64,000 bases of DNA from Paramecium tetraurelia (taxonomy: Eukaryota > Ciliophora > Oligohymenophorea > Peniculida > Parameciidae): NCBI RefSeq assembly GCF_000165425.1, contig NW_001799625.1, positions 248,001 to 312,000 of the forward strand. Direction: 5' to 3'. The translations under genes and the position numbers were made by a program. The stretch's first letter is position 1. Every line of letters begins with the position of its first letter. Shown one piece after another: positions 11,414 through 24,551 of the stretch. The notes below the pieces were generated by a model that did not search any database, was not told the origin of the DNA, and saw nothing but the letters and a program-made list of their open reading frames with translations.

Positions 11414-13886
11414 TCATTTAATATATTTCTTAATCAAAACTTTTAGTTACTCTATTCTAACTGGTTTTATTATGAAATCTTTCATTCCACTTTCTAATGC
11501 TTTACTTAAATTATCTTCTGTGTCATATGCTGAACACATTATGATATTTAATTTATCATCAATTTACAATAATTAACTGGATGTTTGGTATCCATTTAAA
11601 CCTGGCATTTCAATGTCCATAAAAATCATCTTATATTATGCCTGCTATTAAAGTTTGCGTTTCTTAATTTAATTTATGGCTTGATATCCATCATATACAA
11701 TGTCGCTTTCAAACCCAAGATTCTTAATCAGTAAATTCAAGGAAATCAGATTAAAAGCCACATCATCGCAAATGAGTATCTAAGAAAAAGTTTCACTTTA
11801 AATTAATCTATTTGAGAAGAATGTTTGAGTCCAAATAGGAATCTAATGTTCTTCTTCAAATCCATTATCAACATCGATCTGATTTGGAGATATTATTTGA
11901 TCAAACTTAATCGATGGATCTTTAGGTCTTATCCCAAAGATATTTATTTAGTTATTAATCCTGAAACTCACCTTGGTAAACAAACCCTCTTTGCTTCTGA
12001 TCTTGAAATACGATTTTTTAGAATATGACAATTCGTTGCTCATCCTACTCCCTATAGTGAATCCCAATCCAACATATTTCGTAGTGAAATTCTTTAACTA
12101 ATGGTATATATCGTTGTCAATAGATGTATGAATGATATTATTGATAGCATCTAATTCTGTCTTTGCTATTCCTCTCCCTGTGTCATGAACTATAAATTTG
12201 ATAAATTGATCCTTCACAATCCCTGATGATTTTACTTTATTTTTAGCAGTAACACAAATGACATCATTTTCCCTTGTAAATTTGAGGGAATTATTAATTA
12301 AATTAACTAGGAGTTGCAATATTCTTTCTGGATCATTGTAAATCATTTGGTTTTCAAGAGAGTCAAAAATAGAAAAGATTAACTTTATCCCTTTTGTTGA
12401 ACAGATTTCCTTGTAATACTCTTCTAGTTACTTATATACATCTTTAATAAGAAAATCCTTTATATTTAATTGAAATGTTGAGAGCCCAAAGGAAGCATAA
12501 TCTAAAATATCATTAATTTGATGCATTAACAACTTATTTGAAACTATAGCAGGATTTAAATAGTTTTATATAAGTTGAGTTGAAATGGATTAGGTTTTTA
12601 ATGCCTGAAGTAATGTTAATGAACAATTAAGGGGTGTTCTCAATTCATGAGAGAATGAGTTGAAATGCAATGTTTGAAACTTTTACTTTTGGATATATTA
12701 TTATAATCTTTCGTTTTCTGTGATATCATAGATGAATAGTAAATACCCTGTTTGATTCAAGACGTTGGCAATTTTACAAAACTGCAATTCAATAATTTTT
12801 TCACCATTGTTAGTTGTCATATTTACCTTCAGCTTGTTAGCTTTAACAAAAGTTCTTTGATCTAAACTATAATAAAATATAATGAGTACAGATTAGATAA
12901 TTAGCAATCGGCAAATAGGGATAAGAGTAGTTGTCTGAATTCAGGAATTGTAAATTGATTCTTCTTTTATTTTTTGGTTAGAAATTAAGAGTCCAGTAAT
13001 TTTTCACTCATGGATTTGAATCGCTTAAGATTTTATTCAGCAGAGGCGATTAAGCTCTCGATCATTTTGCAATCAGCTTTTTGTAGGAGATGTTTTTATG
13101 AAGCTCTGAACTTAATTTCTTTGTGTTAACTGTTCAGATTTTAATCCTATTCAAAGGCTCTATTATTTTAAAAATAATTTACTGTATAATAATTTTTTAT
13201 AATTGAATCATGGTAATGTCGTATGACTTTGTTGAAAATAACTTCTATGTTTTCTCGTTTATGTATTAAATTTCAAGATTCTATCCAAAGTAGATGATTC
13301 CTTATCGACTATGGTTTAAAATATAGATTAATTCATCCCTGGTGATTAAATCTATTTTTCTATTTGAGGAAGCTATTTCTGCAGGCACAGTAGAATATGA
13401 ATGGAAGACGTCATTGGATGAGGAATGCTTATGGGATAGGAGTTAAGAGTTCTGATTTGTCTGGATAAGAATGATGATGACGAAAATTAATGCTGTTATT
13501 GTGTATTGATGAATTTAAGTATTTAGGAATTGTATTTCAATCATGCATTATAGAAGAGTGGCAAATTAAAGATACTTCAGCTGTTTAGTTGAATGCTCTT
13601 AATACAATAATAATAAGTATTTGTAAAGATTGTATGAGTTGAGAGAGGTAAAAGTTAGTCTGATTTCAGAAGCCAGTTGCATCTAATAGAGGATTTGTAG
13701 TAAAATAGTGAATTGTTGAAACTTCATTCTTTTGTGTATTGCAAATTAAAAGAGTATGCTTAATATAGCTATGGCACATCGTATTCCTGACATTATGTAG
13801 TTTATATTTGAGAGCGGGTCTAAAAGGTTTAAAGTAGCATCTGTTACAATAACCAGATTTATGGCTAAGGCAATCCAAATATTCAT
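11414..13886 (-). CDS. Membrane hybrid histidine kinase with receiver domain
   Basis: 808 residues; introns 13160-13182 and 12867-12889. About four hydrophobic segments fill the first 190 residues. A PAS-like stretch follows. Then HisKA with the phospho-acceptor His near residue 397 (FSHELRTPLN), and a HATPase domain with N box (NLINNSLKFT), G1 (HDTGRGIA) and G2 (VGLGFTIGSRM). The C-terminal receiver has the acidic pocket ILICDD, phospho-acceptor Asp in FMDIEMPGLNGY (about residue 741), the Ser of MCSAYD and the Lys of IIKPV. All catalytic residues are intact, so phosphorelay within one chain is expected; a downstream HPt protein is not in the window. The start is 42 bp from the divergent COPI-associated gene. 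Confidence 0.92.
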
Positions 13887-13928
13887 GAATTTTTTATACG
13901 TAAATTATATCACATTAATTAATTAACA

Positions 13929-14498
13929 ATGGAAACAAAAACATGGATTTTGATATTGAGATGGGTCAATATTGTAGCTGCGTATCTAATCGAATTACTA
14001 AATTAGAGTAGTAATTGGAGCCATGGGAATCTACCAATTAGTTACATTTTAGATGTTTTCAGATTTTCATTTCTATGAAATCTGGAGTATATTCACCCCA
14101 GTTTATTCATTGTAAATCATTTCACCAATCTATCCAGGATCTTTTGCGGCCTATTATTGGCTATTGAATTTAAGAAAGATTTCATAGCAGATTAATTTCA
14201 ATTCATGATGTCTTGCTTTGGAAGAGGCATATTTTACATATTGTATTTATTAATATATCATATTAAATAGTTTGGGATCAGTAGTATCGTATTAACCAAC
14301 AGGAGGATCATCAACATAAGTGTAAATTATCTCATAGAATATAGAGCTGGATGGATTTGGGGGTTAACTTTGTGGTTAGTAGGAATATTTTATGTGGTTA
14401 TTCATTTCGTTGGACCCAAGAGTGCCACTGCTGGATTAAAGGATGTAATAGTTTTCCTTTTATTTTAGGCTGTCAGCGCAGAATATGGAACTGCTTGA
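13929..14498 (+). CDS. COPI-associated / TVP15-type Golgi membrane protein
   Basis: 147 residues built from six exons; introns 13982-14006, 14112-14137, 14243-14270, 14322-14344 and 14445-14468. Four hydrophobic segments are visible: VNIVAAVVIGAMGIYQLV, YSLIFCGLLLAIEF, FGRGIFYIFLGSVV and GLTLWLVGIFYVVI. The GRG-x-FYIFLG sequence after a short EF-rich loop is characteristic of the COPI_assoc (Tvp15) family of small four-span Golgi/endosome proteins. Each splice choice was fixed by regaining this pattern. The last intron (24 nt) is a multiple of three without a stop, so its retention would go unnoticed. Confident in the family; the role is inferred only from it. Confidence 0.82.
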
Positions 14499-14540
14499 AC
14501 AATATAAAAATATATATATATAAATAACAAAATTATATTT

Positions 14541-15814
14541 ATGTAAACTCTTCTGAAAAGTTATTCATAATTGTGGGTAAATCAAATAAAATATGGATTC
14601 AGACAGTATTCTACTTATTATATATTCTAGTGTGTCAATACGTAGCAAAACAAATAGCAGACATCAATATTATGCTACTAAGCCTTAGCAATATTAGAAA
14701 TTTTACGAGATGAAGAAAAAATATGATTTCAAAAATGATGATTTGACCTTCCCCATCAATATACCACTTAAGCAAAGGTACTCAAAAACCAGATTATATT
14801 AAGATATGCATATCGACCATAAAGACAATTCAATAAAGCCACCCCATAAAATGATTATCTTAATACAGAAGTTATGAGTGGCAATGAAATCCTCTTATAC
14901 TTTGAATAATTAGACAACCTGAGAATCAATGAGATCTTGAATGGTCTTGAGAGATTGCATAAATACAATAAAGGATGTATGACTAAATTCATAATTAGAA
15001 TTCAATCTTGCTGAACATCCTTGGGTTAAAGCTGCCTTAGACAAAGTATTTGAAGAACACAATCATCTAACCAAAATTCAATTTATACAATTACTCAATA
15101 TCTACAGTAATTATGGTATTGAAACACCAGAAGTTTGGGCAAAGTTTTAAGAAAGAATGATTAAGTAATGTGTAAATCATATCCCAAAGACTGTTACCCA
15201 ATATTCCAGCCAAATTATTCGGTGAATGTGTTAGACTATTCATGGAAAAGTCGGAAAGATCAACTGATGAATTCAAAAAAGATTTAAGTCTTGTGATCCC
15301 AGTTCATTTAACTAAAATGTCTCCATAGGCAATTGCAACGGCATTTGAAATGGTTTACAAACACAATCTGATGACTGAATACTTATTCTTTGATCATTTA
15401 CACTTAATTTTGAGAAACAGATTCAAATGGTTCATAAAGGGAAAAGCTTGTCCACTCATGTTGAGACTCCTAAGAGAAGCTAACTTTGAAGTATTTATTA
15501 AATATTATTAATAGACATGTGAATTCTTATGGCCTGAAGTCTACAAACAACTTGAGGCAGAATTAGATAGAATTCCAAATGACTAATGTGCACCAATTAG
15601 AAATGAATTAGTCAAAATTGGTGAGGCTTTTCCCAGTCATTAATAATATAATAATATTATTATTGCAAAAAAAATAGGTGCTAGGGCTACTTGGGAAGCT
15701 ACTCTTGGAGGATAAGCCAGAAAATTAAGTTTAGTGGAAATTGTTAAAAATGATATCCTTTATTATAAAGAGAAGTAGAAGTTATAGAGAGGTCAAAGCT
15801 AACAGAGTGTTTGA
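14541..15814 (+). CDS. Predicted mitochondrial helical protein, function unknown
   Basis: 391 residues; introns 14606-14630, 14778-14803, 14977-14998 and 15165-15189. The N terminus (MQTLLKSYSQLW, then KYGFRHVSIRSKTN) has Arg/Lys, Ser and hydrophobic residues but no acidic residue for about 35 positions, like a matrix targeting presequence. The remainder is soluble and mostly helical, with repeated short helices (QLLNIYSNYGIETPEVW, LPNIPAKLFGECVRLF). This recalls helical-repeat organelle RNA-binding proteins (FASTK/OPR-like), but no signature is strong enough to name it. It follows the COPI-associated gene by 42 bp on the same strand. Confidence 0.7.
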
Positions 15815-16232
15815 TATATAATGATAAAATTGTATAATATCAATTTATAACAAGACTTTTTGTATTTCATATATTTTAAAAAATGTACAATATTAAAATA
15901 TGATAAAACTATATTTTTATATCATATTATGTACAACAATACACTTCTAATTCACTTTTTAGAGTAAAATACCGTCTCTAACACATGTCTTATTAATTTC
16001 AATTAAACATAGCAGTGTGCAAACTAGAATTTATATTATTGTAGTAGTGATATCAGATAATATATATTCATTCTTACGAATATATATTGAAATGTAACTT
16101 GCCAAGTGGTTGATTTCATTATCAAAATCAAGCTCGGCCCATAATTTTATTAACAGAATTCATCAAGACTATCTATCTTCTGTAATTTAATAAACAAATA
16201 TATCAATTTAACTTTTAATAATAAAATTTGTA
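15815..16232. other. Intergenic with an 11-bp perfect inverted repeat
   Basis: About 420 bp, AT-rich, no gene. Contains a perfect 11-bp inverted repeat (arms 16059-16069 and 16078-16088, loop 8 nt) made of alternating A/T with a terminal GC pair. Confidence 0.5.
16059..16088. repeat. 11-bp perfect inverted repeat with 8-nt loop
   Basis: Arms 16059-16069 and 16078-16088 are exact reverse complements (aatatatattc / gaatatatatt). It lies in the gap upstream of the giant gene. A hairpin could form, but its role is unknown. Confidence 0.6.
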
Positions 16233-19200
16233 ATGCAAGATATTTCTATATTAGAAAATTTATTACTAAAGCCTTAAGAAGAAGCTTTTAAGCATTTAGT
16301 CAAAGGATCCGATGAATATTATTACTTTTTTTTCCTTAAACTCTTCCATGAAAAAGGAGCTAATTTATCTAAGGAAGAAAAAGAACAACTAAGAGAATTC
16401 ATATCCAGAGACACAGAACTTTCAGAAAAAATAAAAAAAAGAAAAATCTTTGCACAATTAGACTTGTATTCCAATGATGTCACTAAGAGAAACAAATTGT
16501 TAGGATTACTAAGAGAATATGTATTTAAGATTGAGTATAATAATGATGTAGAACCTCAGCCTTTTTACTTTAGTGATGTATCAAGGTTATTATTTATATA
16601 AAATTTAGAGAGGAAGAACAAGAACAGGAATTAGAATAAGAGAAGATAATTGAAAGAGAAGATATTATTGAAACCGAAGACGTAAATTAGAAGTAAGAAG
16701 ACCAATAATCAGATGAGAAGGATAATTAAAGAGAGATAGATAATAGAAAATTATCTGATAGCGAATAAGAGGTTGTTTAATAGGAATAAGAGATTTAATA
16801 AGATGATTAATTGCAAATAGGAGGCTCCTCATAACATGCAGAGAGTGATGATCAGGATAAATCTGAAAATTTGGTTGTTGAATAAAAGGAAGAGGAAGAG
16901 CAATAGGACTATGAAAAATACTATCCATCCCAATTTGATCAATCCATAATTAGTTTGAACAAGTTTATAGAAAACTTTTATATATATTCACAAGCTAATT
17001 TATCTTGGCTATAACCTCAATACTATCATCTTTTAGATATTGACAGAATTTTAAAATTGAATAATGAAAAAACAATAGAGACTTACTTAGAAAATGCTTA
17101 GAAAATAGATGAGTAAATATTTGTTAATATTTAGAAATCCGGAAGTTTTGCAATTATTTAAATATCTTCTGAGTTAAAAGCAGGAATCAAGGAAGCTAAA
17201 TTAATTTCTACCAAAGTTATCTCAGGCATAATTAACTGAGCTATCAGAATTTAAACCTAAATTATTGGATGACAGGTAATTTGTGAACATATTTTTGTAA
17301 ATTAAGTTTGAAAGACAAAAAAATTAGATTAAAGATGATAAATAAGCACTTTATAATTTAAAGGAGGCTTAAACAGAATTTTTATTTAAACTATCACCAA
17401 AATTCTAAGATATGAAGATTAGCGAGTTAAATTCCTTAATTGAATTTGGAGCCAATAATAAAATATCTATTAAATAAGAGTGGATTATAGAATGGCTTAA
17501 AAATTATTAACCTATTTTTAATCCTTTGGTTGACGATTCTTAGTTTTATCAAAATAATAATAAAATTGTTTATTTGGTTGGTAATAATTTTCAATTTAAA
17601 ATTCTTAAGAAATATTTAGAAACATACTTAAATGATAATGAAAATTTAAGCTTTCTGTCACAATATATATCAATCAAGATTCTAGAATAGATGGAGGCTG
17701 AAATAAAATTATATTAAGGGAAATAATTGGAACATATCTCAAAGATTTTGCCACAAGATAGACTTGAGAGAATGAACAACGAGAAAATTCTAGCCATTTT
17801 AGATCCTTAATAAAAGTCATTTACACATGGGTATTTAATTATATTATTTCAAGAGATTAAGTGAGTTTGTAATGCAAATTAAAAAACATTTAATAATTAA
17901 AAATTAAGATATTTTAAATTAATTGTGAAAATTATTGTCTTTTAAATGAGAAAAATGCAAATATTAACATTTCCTTGGAAGGAATAATTCCCAATGAAGA
18001 AATAGAATTCACATATCAATAACCACCAATTGAAATATTTTATAAAGAATTTACATTTGAAACCATAACCAATTCAAGATACGGAGCCTTTGTAATTGAG
18101 TTTTTGGGAAGCGGGTTATATGCAAAGGCCTTTATTGTAAAAGGGAGATTGAGTTTAGAGAATACTATTACATCTGCAGGTCATTCTTTAAAAATATTCA
18201 ATGAGAACAAAGAGCTTTGTAAAGGTGAAGGAACTGGAGTGTGGCTGGAAAAGAAATTCTATTAAGTAAATGAGAGAAATGAGATTATGATACCATTTTC
18301 AGTTAATCCCAAGGATATTAATTGCATTATTGTACATGAAAATTATGCAGAAGTGTCTTCGATTAGAATTGAAGTTGAAAAATATGAATTGAATTGCCTA
18401 TTTTTCTTGGATTAAGAGTAATTCATCTCTGAAACTGAAGCTTCAATTACTATATTCCCAGAACTCACAGTTGCTAACAAAAAGATTGATATTGGATTAT
18501 TGAAAAATACCAAAATCAGAGTATAATCAACAAGCAAGTCGAATGTAATGAGTTACAATTAAACAGAAGAAGCAAAATTTAAAAATGAACAGCCTTATTC
18601 ATTTTAAATGAGAAACCTTTCAAACTTAACTAAAACTAACATTGTTGTATTTGGTTAAATCATGTCAATGACAGAAAATAAATTGTTGGATTTATAGTTT
18701 GATTTCAATATTAGTTATTCATATGAATCAAGACTTTGCAAATAGTACGTGAAATACTCGGAAGAAAATGGGTATGAAATAGCAGTCATAGGAAGGAATG
18801 GTGAGATATATGAAAATTTATTATTCGAGTTTTCTTTCTATACTATGTACTCTACTTAAGTAACCCCCACTAAATTGAAAACTAATGAAAAAGGCAAAAT
18901 ATTGTTGGGACAATTAGAAGGTGTAATAAAATTTGTTTCTCGATGTTTATCTTCAAGCTCATAGTAGACTCCTCCTGATTTGTATTACACAATTCAGAAA
19001 ACAGAATAATAATAAAATAGTATATCAATTTAACATTTAAAAACAACTTATAACGAATTGTTATAGAATATTGAATTTAAGGTTGAGTAAACAGAGGAGA
19101 AATATTTAGTGATGGTAATTGCTTCTTAATTCATTCATCCCTCTAATTAGCATATTGAATTTGCTTAAGATTTACAAAGAAAGTTATTCACGAGTAATGA

Positions 19201-22200
19201 AAAGAATGATTCCAGTTTTCTAATTTAAAATGAATTCTAATCAAATTAAAATGTTTAGTTTGAAATTGCCTATGTGTAAAATAGAAGAACCAAACCTGCT
19301 TACATTGGAAACACTCTTGAGAAGCCTAGCGTTTTGTTAAATAGGTAGTTTGTCTAAGAAACTAACAATGCAGAAGAATAAGAATAGGATGAAGATGATA
19401 ATAAAGAATGTGAATTAGATGAAGATGATGAATTATGTAGTGAAAGGGATGAATCTGAGAGGGGATCGATGGTTGAATGTAAAGAAGAAGCATATAGAGG
19501 TGGAAGGTTAAAAAAAAAAAAAAAGAAAATGTCAAGGAGGAGAGAAAAAGCAGGCAATTAATGTACCAAAGGAAAAAAGTAAATTGATGTTACAAACCAC
19601 TTGAATTTTTTGAAGAGTTCTGCTTAAATTCTAAGTGTCAAGTAGCATTAGTCTAATCAATATGAGTTGACTTTTCCAGATTAAATACAGTAAATTCAAA
19701 TCATTGTGATAAATTAAAAAAGTATTTAAAACAAAGTAATTGGGCTTAAATCTAAAGATCCCTATAAAAAAGACATAACACATAAATCAAAACTAGAAAT
19801 TGGAAAATTCTATTCTCCCTATAGAGAGTCACTTATTATTTCAAAAGGCTAAGAATACTTATTAACAGATTGTGCAAGCACTCAATTTAAAATAATTGAT
19901 TCATATGAAGAGGCTTGCTCAATAATGAAAAATATTTCTTAGAATTCTGATACCTCATTAATAGAAATATATTCAACATGGAATGGTAAGAATTTAGAGG
20001 AAAAACTTAAACTTTATAATAATAGTCAATCAGACGAATTTAATTTGTTTCTACATTTTAAAGACCCGGCTTTCTTTGAGATATACATATTAGGTTACAT
20101 AAGAAATAAAATAGAAAAATCATTTATTGATCAATTTTTACTAAAGAATGTTTCATATCTATCACAGAGAGTGTCTAGTGGAAGGTTTACGCAATTAAAT
20201 GCTCTAGAACAGACTCTATTATTTATATTTTTTAATGAAATCTAAGGAAATAAAGTCTATTCGAACAGAATCAAAAATTGTTTGCAATCAGTAATTAAGA
20301 ATTATGAAATAAATTTGGCTGAAAGAAAATAATTATTTGATACCATACTAGGAGGAGAAGGTGAAGAAAAAGGCTTAGAGTAAGAGAGTGAGGAAGAATG
20401 TTATGAAGGCGGTGCCGGAGGAGGTGGAGGAGATTTAAATTACTGCTGTGCTGATGATAATTATTATAATTGTGAGCAAGAATGTAATGAAGAAATGCAA
20501 TGTAGAATGTCAAGGCATAGTAGAGGGTCATTTCAATAGGATGAGTATGATGAATAATAACTTTATGATGCATATACGGTGTAAAGGGAGATGAGCATTT
20601 AACCATTTAAAAATATTAAATAAACTTGTGAATATGGTGAATTGCATTATAGAGATGGGAAAACTCTGTAGAATCCTAATTTAACTATTTATAATGACTT
20701 CTATCATGATTTAGTTGAGCATTCTATATCGCAAGGTGTTCTTGAGAATCCCTTCGTTTCTTCGAAATTCATTTATAACAATCTTGAGAATACCCATAAT
20801 CTGATCATTACTGCTGCCTTATTAGGATTACCCTATAAAAACTTAGCCTAAGTAGAACAGGTGTATGTTGAAACAGATTTATTTATAAAAGCACAGACAC
20901 CGTGCATTCTGTTAAAGAAATAATTAAAAGAGTTGCCAAAATAAATCAATAAATAAATATTAGTAATTTAAAAATTTTATGATGAAAATAATAGGTACAT
21001 CAAGAAAGATGGAGAAAATATTGAGTTGTAACCATTGGAATTTGAAATTAAGAAGATATATCAATGTGAAATTGTTATTACTAATTGTTCATCCAAAAAG
21101 TTAAATGTATTTCTATTGCAAGAGATACCAAATGGTTCACTTCCATACGATCAAAATAATTATTCAAGCATAAACACAGTCAGCCTTAAACCCTATTAAT
21201 CACGCACTTACCATTACTCATTTTACTTTCCAAATATCGGAAGCTTTTCAGTTTATCCTGCAGTTGTATCCACTGAAAAAGCAGTCATAGCAGTTGCCGA
21301 GGAATACTAATTCATTGTTGTTGGCAGTTCCTAAATCTTGAACAAAGAGAATCTCATGGATATCATTCAAAAAGGTAGTAAAGATGATATTCTTGAGTAT
21401 TTAAGGAACAACAGCTAGGTTGATTTATCCTAAATTAAAAAATACTTTAAGGACCGAACATTTTATTTCAAATGTACTGAAATCCTAAGAGAGAAATTAG
21501 AATTGAGAGAGGAAATCCTGTAATATGGTTTTATTCACAATGATCTAGAAGGGATTAAGGATTATCTCGCTTTAGAAAACATTCAAGAAACACTGAAAAA
21601 TTAATTCGTCTATTTGAAATCCAATTTTATTGAAATCAGTTCTGTAAGATTTTATGAATATTATCCCTTATTGGCAAAAAGAGTGCATAAATTAGCTACC
21701 ATTGAATAGGGAATATTAAATGTATAATTGAAATAAAAGTACAAAGAATTTCTGAATTATCTTGTGATCAAATAAGATTTATCAATCGCTGACAAAATCA
21801 TATTTTGCTATTATTTATTACTATAATCAAGAATAAACGATGCAATTTAAATCTATTAAAGCATTAATACATAATTCAATGAGGATGATCCAGTTTTGCA
21901 ATATGATTATCTCAGTGCTTATTTAGATTTTTACATCGGATATCCTAATTTTGATAGGGCAAGGTCCATTTGTGAAAAGTATCTAAGTTATCCAGTTATC
22001 GAATGGAGAAATCTATTTTATGAAGTAATGAATTTATTAGCTGAATTTGATGGTGATGAAGATAAAATCTCAGAAAGATAGACAGATGAAAATAAACAGA
22101 AGAATTAAGATCAAGCCAACAAAGAAGAATAATTAGAATTCGTTGTTGAAAATGATCAAATCAAAATCACCTATGCTAATATTCATTCGATATCTATTGA

Positions 22201-22843
22201 ACATTATTTGATTGATTTAGAAGTTATATTCTCCAAAAATCCCTTCTTAAGCGATCAAAATTACAATAATTATACCTACACCAAACCAATTCATTCATCA
22301 AAACATCCATTAAAATTCACTCAAACTTAACAATAATTGACAATTTTATTTCCTGATAATTTGAAACATAAAAATTAAATTATTCAAATCAAAGGAGATA
22401 CTAAAATTGTTAGTCATCATTATATTGAAACTAAATTATAAATTAATATCACTGAAAACAGTGGTTAATTGAGAATTTCAAATTAAGAGGGTAAATACCT
22501 TGAAAAAATTTATATAAAAACATTCGTTAAGAAAAATGATGGCTAAAATTAATTCTATAAAGATGGTTACACTGATCTTAGAGGTCGATATGATTATGCT
22601 ACTCTTGATACACAATCTTTAGAAAAGGTGTCTAAATTTGCAGTTCTAATTGTTAGCAATGACTTAGGTAATTTATTATAATCTATTTAAGGTTCCATGA
22701 TTAAAGAGATCAACCCTCCCTCATAAGTAGGAACCTATGGAAGGGAAGTCAAACTTCAATCTAAATTATGGACTGGTAAAGCATAGAAGGAATAAGAAAA
22801 ATAAGAAATTATCTATAAATCAAAGAGTTAATGCAAAAAATGA
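16233..22843 (+). CDS. Giant (2,180-residue) conserved eukaryotic protein with macroglobulin-like beta domains
   Basis: Introns 16586-16608, 17113-17134 and 17831-17853, then one exon of about 5 kb. Regions: helical N terminus; Glu/Gln-rich low complexity (about 118-225); helical region; beta-rich block (from about 540, HGDQVSLQCKLKN and FVIEFLGSGLYAKAFIVKG); acidic stretch and poly-Lys run (about 1,020-1,075); Gly/Cys-rich insert (about 1,365-1,410); further beta domains; helical repeats (about 1,715-1,950); and a C-terminal beta domain with YKDGYTDLRGRYDYATL (about 2,086). That last motif is one I associate with very large conserved protist proteins and alpha-2-macroglobulin-like MG domains. 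There is no signal peptide, and no thioester CGEQ was seen. I do not know its function. Confidence 0.8.
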
Positions 22844-23035
22844 TGAAATATTTTAAGTTTAATTCAATTATCATCAATTTAAAATATCTATCTTTTAATT
22901 CAAAAGTGTTTAATTTCAATTTTCATAATTCTCTTCTCCAATATCCGAATGACATTTACAATATATTTAGAAAATATAATTTTATTAATAATGATCTTAA
23001 AATATTAAACATATATTTGAATAACAATTAAAATT

Positions 23036-23782
23036 ATGTTTGATTTAAACCAAGAGATTTAACGAAATAATTTCCTTGATCATAAATAACTTCCTTATAT
23101 ATTAGATTGTGTACCAAAATTTATTCAATATTTAGCTTATGAATATTCTCAGACAGTCCCAATAGTGATTTTATATTAAATTTATAAATTATTGAATAGA
23201 CTATGCAATAGCTTCATACTAAATTAAGAGCCTCGTCTGTGCAAGAACAGGGAGAGCAAAGATCAAAACTCCCTAATATTCTGACACCCACATTTGCAGA
23301 TTGGAAAATCCCTAGTGATGCTAGAGCTCATCCAAAAATTAGCAGAAGAAACCCTCTCTTCAAATTTGGACTTATACCACCTAAAAAAGCAACAACACCC
23401 TCTTCATAAACTCATCAAAACCCTCATGATTTTAGGGGACTCAAGTCTGAAGAACAAAGTTAAAGGATTAAAGAGATCATTGTTGAGGATAGAGTGAGTA
23501 CAACAGAAACAAACAATCTTCATTAGTTTGAATCTGAAAAAAAATACTTCCAACTAAGAAATAGATCCATAAGTGGACCTAAGCATTCCAATTAATTGGT
23601 AATCGATTTTAATTATTAATCATTAGTTAATAGAATGCAAATAATTATTTGATAATCAGAAGAAAGCATTTGAGGAAATATTGAAGCAAAACAGTCTCTA
23701 CAACAAGTACTCTAAAGTTATTGACAAAGAATAAAATATAACAAATTAGAAAATAATGCAAATTTTTAACTTATATAAATGA
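23036..23782 (+). CDS. Unrecognised 227-residue protein
   Basis: Model with introns 23165-23199 (35 nt, long for this genome) and 23599-23626. The N terminus is helical (MFDLNQEIQRNNFLDHK). The middle is basic and Pro/Ser-rich (LPNILTPTFADWKIPSDARA, RRNPLFKFGLIPPKKATT), probably disordered, and the last 55 residues look helical. A shorter alternative starts at the ATG at 23203, inside the same frame, and needs no 35-nt intron. No domain recognised. Confidence 0.55.
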
Positions 23783-24551
23783 TTATATATATAACTTAAT
23801 TATAAAGGAACAATTCAAACATAAATCGACACATTTTTTCAATAACCAATTTGAACTCTCAATAATTTTTATTATGTCTGTAATTCATTTCATACTTATC
23901 TTCCAATCATATTTAATGCAATGCCTTAATTATCTAATTTAGATAAAGATAATATCCATATAAGTTATTGAAGTCAAAAAATATTTATTAATTAGCAATA
24001 TCGTTAGAATTTTGATGAAACTCCCTTTTCTTTATTTTAAATGCTTGTATTAATCTAAGATTTTATTATTATCTTCATAGTCATTATATTAGAAACCATT
24101 AGTACTACTACTGTGCCTGTGTCATGAGAAATGTTTATTCGAATTACTGATTCTCTCTATTATTAAATTCTTTATTTATTTTTAAATAAAAACTGCAATA
24201 AAAGAGATTCTGACTAAATGTTTATACCATAATGAAATCTCATCCATTTCTTACCCAAGAGCTAAATTAATGAGGTAGTCTAATTTTTAATAGACCAAAG
24301 CTATTAAAAATAGATAAAAATATCAATTTTATGAAAGAGCTAAATCATATCTATAAAAAGAGGAATATTAAAGATATCAATGGTTACTTATTGTGCCAAA
24401 CTATTAATTTAACATGAGGTGATTTAATTTTTGAAGAAAGGTGGAAAAGTTTGACTTTTATATGTAATTTTATAATAAGATACATAAAAAGATTGCTTAT
24501 AAATGGATTTTGATTGAAAGTTTTAAGTTATAAATCTATATAAATATTTAA
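23783..24551. other. Intergenic, nothing recognised
   Basis: About 770 bp of AT-rich sequence between convergent genes. Short frames only; no RNA gene or repeat was recognised. Confidence 0.5.

Noticed and set aside
22831-23031. Plus-strand ORF of 66 residues, Phe/Asn/Ile-rich
   Set aside because: Overlaps the end of the giant gene in another frame and continues into AT-rich intergenic sequence; composition is that of random AT DNA.
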